Source: Gibbula magus (Eukaryota; Mollusca; Gastropoda; Trochida; Trochidae). From it: a stretch of DNA of 64,000 nucleotides. Positions within the stretch are counted from its first letter, which is position 1. Each line of letters opens with the position of its first letter. Positions 60,278-64,000 of the stretch are shown one piece after another. The stretch is from assembly GCA_936450465.1 (NCBI GenBank), contig OW388292.1, forward strand, positions 8,575,756 through 8,639,755, given 5' to 3'. The translations under genes and the position numbers were made by a program. The notes beneath the pieces are model-generated. The model was not told the origin of the DNA, searched no databases, and saw only the letters and a program-made list of their open reading frames with translations.

Positions 60278-63200
60278 CTGATGTATACAAACAAACTATG
60301 ATAGAAATCAACTGAGCAATGCAAGGGCCACGTGTCACCACGGATAATAGACATATCAATTAGTGTATAAGAGCTAAATAAATTCGAATTTAATGACGTA
60401 TATTTACCATTATTGCTGGAGATAGAATTATTCCAATTTCAAATCGGTGAAACATTTCACCAGTAACTCTTGATATTGAAGATGGAATATTTCCAAGTTT
60501 GTGAACACAAATTGTTATAAATGGCTCAACTAGTTAATTGCAGAACATGGGTCGATGTTTCTGTTTTATTACCTGTGTCTCATAAACGTAAGTATTTAGG
60601 ACTTGTGTGTTGTTGTGACGTCTTCATTGCAATAACAAGGGATGTATTTAAGAGACTTTATGGATTGGAAAGAGTAATTGTATTCCTGTAAATATTTGGT
60701 GGAACATCATGCAATCTCCAGCTACCTGAGTGGTTGGTTTCTTAGTGACCACCTCGTGACTGGCCAGTGATTTCCCGGCAGCCTCTAGCGCCTCTGACAG
60801 GTGAGCCTCGCTTGGGGAGGACAGAGCCTCAACATCGTCACCGTCCGTACGACGTACGGCATACGTCACGTCAGATACTGGTTTCCTGGTAACCGTTTAT
60901 ACGTTTCATACAAAATTGTAATATCATTTCAAACTTGACTCCTTAAAATTGTATTAGCATAAGGGCAAACGGCCGAAGCAGAGTGACCTTACTGTCATTT
61001 TGACATCATATGAAAAACCACATGACTCAAGCTTTACCAATTAAATAAACCACATTTGGTGTCAACTGAAGTGATTATAAAGAGTTTAAGTTGACATGTG
61101 ATATTTTACGACGCTTCTGTTATTTTGAACTTTTTTAAAAACCTATTTCCTTCTTGAGAATCTTTCGATATTGTAGAATTTCACTTCCTTGATATCATTG
61201 ATAGCACTGTACTCATATGTTACAGCACACAAACCACTTACCCATCTTCTTTATTATTTGAAACACCGAGGATCTGTACACTTAGATCGGCAGGGTCTAT
61301 ATCTGAAATAAGATGCAGATAATGTTGCAGATACGTTAGAGAATAATCAACCGGTGGCTGAACAGGTGCTTGGACCATTTCTAGTATCTGATATAAAGTC
61401 TTCATTTGAAAACACTGTTGTGTTATTACACTATGTAAATGTTGTTGTCGTCAACATATTTTCTTCAATAAAGAGTATGTAATCGTCGGTCTTAAATGTT
61501 AATTTCTGTCCTATCCTGATCCCGTAATCATTATTACGAATGGATCGTTACTAATATATTTGTAAGAGAATAAATAATACGATATAAACACATACAAGTT
61601 TACTACATTGATGTGTCTGCAGTTTCAACTGAGATGTGATAACGGTATGACGGATGGATACGTCGGTTGTATTCATAATGTTAACCATGCTATATTCGAA
61701 TCAGAAACAGCACTATTATAATAAAAATGGAGTTGTTTCTACCTGGATTAGACTTTGCAACTGCATTTTTGATTGCGTCAGCGATGTCATTCTTTTCTTC
61801 ATTCTTCGTCTCGCCCTTGAGTTTTATGCGGTCCACTTTGCCTGGCTTGCAGTTACAGTTATCTGCCCCTGCGTCATTGAGGCTGCGGTCAAGGTCTTCC
61901 TGTGATGGTTGCTGCACGAACAAGGGGTTCGGGTCCTCACCCTCCACGGTTACAGTGTAGTCTAGCGGGCTTACTGACTCTCTGTAACACGTCCATAGCA
62001 GACAGAGTGCTAATCTCGCAAGTAGAAATGGGTCAATGCCAGACATTGAGTGCATTATAGTATATGTGTGTATTTCTAAGCCCTCGTGGCACTAAGTGTT
62101 TGAGGTTGAATCAACAACTCAGGGCAAGATTCTTTAACACAAACATGCATCCTACCTAATCAACATAATTTGTTCAAAAAGGTTGTTGAATATTTATTAT
62201 GTGAAGGATCAAAACCGTGTGGGAAGTTTTGTTTGTGAAGTGAACCGATGTTCAGGGCTTTGTTCTCAGACAAAACCGAGGATCGGGTTTTGATCACACT
62301 TATGAACCATTCGATAAAGTGATTTAGAATATAATTTGCCATTTGTTTCACACGGATTCAAAGGTTTACTGTCGATATTTCAGTTACCATGCAGAGAGAG
62401 CACACTCACGATCTGCTGAAACGATCTGAAGAACCATGATGACATTTAGAAATCAGTCTTTATCTCGGCTTGAACCTTAGGTAATAACTCATACGTTAAC
62501 CCCTCCCTTTCATCATTCCTACGTAAACGCAGAGATAATTTAATATCAAGCTAAGTGTTTTAGCGCTGAGTTCACAGGAAACAGGATGTGATATGGAAAC
62601 TGAATATAGTCCATAATCAAAGGTCCGATAACATAGTAGTTCTACTTACTGTCTATTCATGATTATTTAACAGTTCTGTATGTATACACAGACAACTTTG
62701 ATGAATCATACCACGTGATATAGAATAAAACTTTTATCAAACAACTTGAACGCTTCTCATACAATTCAAATAAAGTTAATGTAATGCTGATATTTCAACA
62801 TCATCGAATCGTGATCAGTACACGTATGAGAGATCTCTACTTTGACTGCCTATGGCTCCAAGGCGTGTATATTAGGACTATACGTACTGTGAGAAGTACA
62901 TGTACATCCGTATATTTTATAGTGAAGAATGTCACGGTGGCGACATGGATACTAAGCCGCTGTTACGTTCAGTGCTGTCAGTTGGTGCCTCACTCTGTTC
63001 GAATTCCGCAAAGGACACTTCCCGACAAAAAGTACAAGTATTTTAAATTGTTAATGCAAACAGTGAGATACCGAATGTGACAGTGTAATAAATCATAATA
63101 AAAATCATATGTGTATGTTACCCGTTATCGTCCACTAGTCCAGTGGTAGGTACCGCTCTCCGTCGTCTCGACTGTTGCTTCAGACGTACTGCCAGGGATG

Positions 63201-63975
63201 AAGATAGACTGGATGTGTCTGGAGATATGAATCATTACATTACGTTATTCATTCTCAGTTAAACTCTAAGTTTAACATGTTTAAGATATAGGTGTGTAAA
63301 TAAAAAAATATATTCAAAACTTATGAAAATATAACAGACATTTCTTATAAGTATTGTCAAGTACATCGGGAGTCATTCGGAGTTCAATGTTAACATTTTA
63401 TAATAACCGTGTAATATATGTTTTCGATGGTTGAACAAACAGGTCTCCATGTCTCTTTGTTTTATAAGTGTGTATTATTAGTTGTTTTTTCTCGATATTC
63501 TCGTTTATACCTGGTTCCTGACTCATGACATATTACTGCTAAATCACGTGTTATGTGTGAGAATGACCTTAATTAAGTTCCACAAAAGCGCAATATACAA
63601 CCTTCAAATAAATGTTCGTCATTATATCGCATATAACTTTAACATACGGGTAACATTAAAGCATGTTGTTGTTGTAATGCACATCGCTTTGAGAATTTCC
63701 AGCAAATCGATTGTTATCAATGGGACATATAGTCACGCCTACCATTGTTGGTTGAGATCCATGTCTGCCTTATAGCTGATGCAATGGCCGAGTAGTTGTG
63801 ACTCGTTCCCTTCACATACAGTCTCCTGAGTTTGAGGCCCGTACAGCCACACGACGTTCTGCCAACCCCGACAGAATCCAGGGCAGAGTTGACTTCCTCT
63901 GCGGATGGACTCGCCGAGACCGGGGGATCCTTCGAGTCCACCGAGACGTAGAACTGGACCCTCGTTAATCTGTTC
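60183..63975 (-). CDS. Gene 2: 3' part of a second module-bearing, single-pass membrane protein
   Basis: Visible exons in order: 63743-63975, 63122-63218, 61743-61981, 61242-61302, 60726-60885, 60183-60277. The first four form two modules of the same kind as in gene 1, with the same phase-1 internal and phase-2 external introns. The fifth is a truncated module and the sixth a transmembrane helix. The gene enters from the right edge, so its head cannot be seen; a Notch-ligand head like that of gene 1 is possible but not shown. The strong donor after the transmembrane exon means at least one cytoplasmic exon follows, which I could not identify with confidence. Confidence 0.72.
60726..60885 (-). 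CDS. Gene 2 truncated module F3 before the membrane
   Basis: Encodes KPVSDVTYAVRRTDGDDVEA and helix SEAHLSEALEAAGKSL, then SHEVVTKKPTTQ. Only the first strand and helix of the module are present. It leaves in phase 0, unlike any module exon, and joins the transmembrane exon directly. Confidence 0.68.
61242..61981 (-). CDS. Gene 2 module F2 (exons 61743-61981 and 61242-61302)
   Basis: Long exon: SVSPLDYTVTVEGEDPNPLF, helix SQEDLDRSLNDAGAD, a CNC motif, strand VDRIKLKGETKNEE and helix NDIADAIKNAVAKSNPG. Short exon: IDPADLSVQILGVSNNKEDG. Strand-helix-strand-helix-strand is particularly clear in this copy. Confidence 0.75.
61982..63121. other. Intron of gene 2, nothing recognised
   Basis: AT-rich sequence between modules F1 and F2; no repeat or coding signal seen. 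Shorter introns at 60278-60725, 60886-61241 and 63219-63742 are likewise plain. Confidence 0.55.
63122..63975 (-). CDS. Gene 2 module F1 (exons 63743-63975 and 63122-63218) with tetra-arginine
   Basis: Long exon: RLTRVQFYVSVDSKDPPVSA, helix SAEEVNSALDSVGVG, a CGC motif, strand LRRLYVKGTSHNYS and helix AIASAIRQTWISTNNG. Short exon: SSLAVRLKQQSRRRRAVPTT then GLVDDNG. RRRR fits a proprotein-convertase (furin-type R-x-K/R-R) site, so the stalk could be cut here. The short exon is longer than those of gene 1 (97 bases). Confidence 0.72.
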
Positions 63976-64000
63976 CTGGAAACAGCGGCCATTACATCAG

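Overview
The window is eukaryotic: AT-rich DNA with short GC-richer exons bounded by GT/AG sites, long introns and intergenic stretches full of micro- and minisatellites, foldback elements and a Penelope-like retroelement remnant. No bacterial features were seen. Metazoan protein domains (Notch-ligand MNNL and DSL, EGF), frequent TACATGTA-type simple sequence and the repeat types suggest a marine lophotrochozoan, probably a mollusc. That assignment is inference; no marker gene settles it.

Nearly everything coding lies on the minus strand and belongs to two neighbouring genes, so they read from high to low coordinates. Gene 1 starts at 47453 and runs off the left edge of the window. I can trace 76 exons with consistent splice sites and reading frame, 13,472 coding bases or about 4,490 codons. 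It begins with a signal peptide (47403-47453), an MNNL domain over three exons (45127-45284, 40332-40470, 38742-38914) and a DSL domain (37894-38087). An EGF exon (36876-37071) and one 1.75 kb exon (34699-36449) with further EGFs and three more DSL domains follow. This is the head of a Delta/Jagged-like Notch ligand. Behind it, from 34407 to 215, come seven rounds of five small alpha/beta modules (here called A, B, C, D, E). Each module is one long exon plus one short exon, with a phase-1 intron inside and phase-2 introns between modules. I do not recognise this module as a named family.

Gene 2 lies upstream on the same strand (63975 down to 60183) and only its 3' part is visible: two complete modules of the same two-exon, same-phase design, a third truncated module, and a single transmembrane exon. 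It therefore looks like a neighbouring paralogue, and it suggests that gene 1 also ends in a membrane anchor. Its cytoplasmic exon(s) are not resolved.

Region by region: 1-34.4 kb is the modular repeat region, with cycles 4-6 (about 19.3-4.3 kb) recently duplicated and a 2.2 kb 37-bp minisatellite at 20.0-22.2 kb. The head of gene 1 occupies 34.7-47.5 kb, its long introns holding a foldback element, a Penelope-like remnant with a hammerhead ribozyme motif, and three minisatellites, one built from a splice donor. From 47.5 to 60.2 kb I see only weak candidates, a 64-bp minisatellite and a dispersed repeat. The 3' end of gene 2 fills 60.2-64 kb. Functionally the picture is a secreted or membrane-anchored giant adhesion or recognition protein with a Notch-ligand head on a long stalk of repeated modules; this is inference from architecture.
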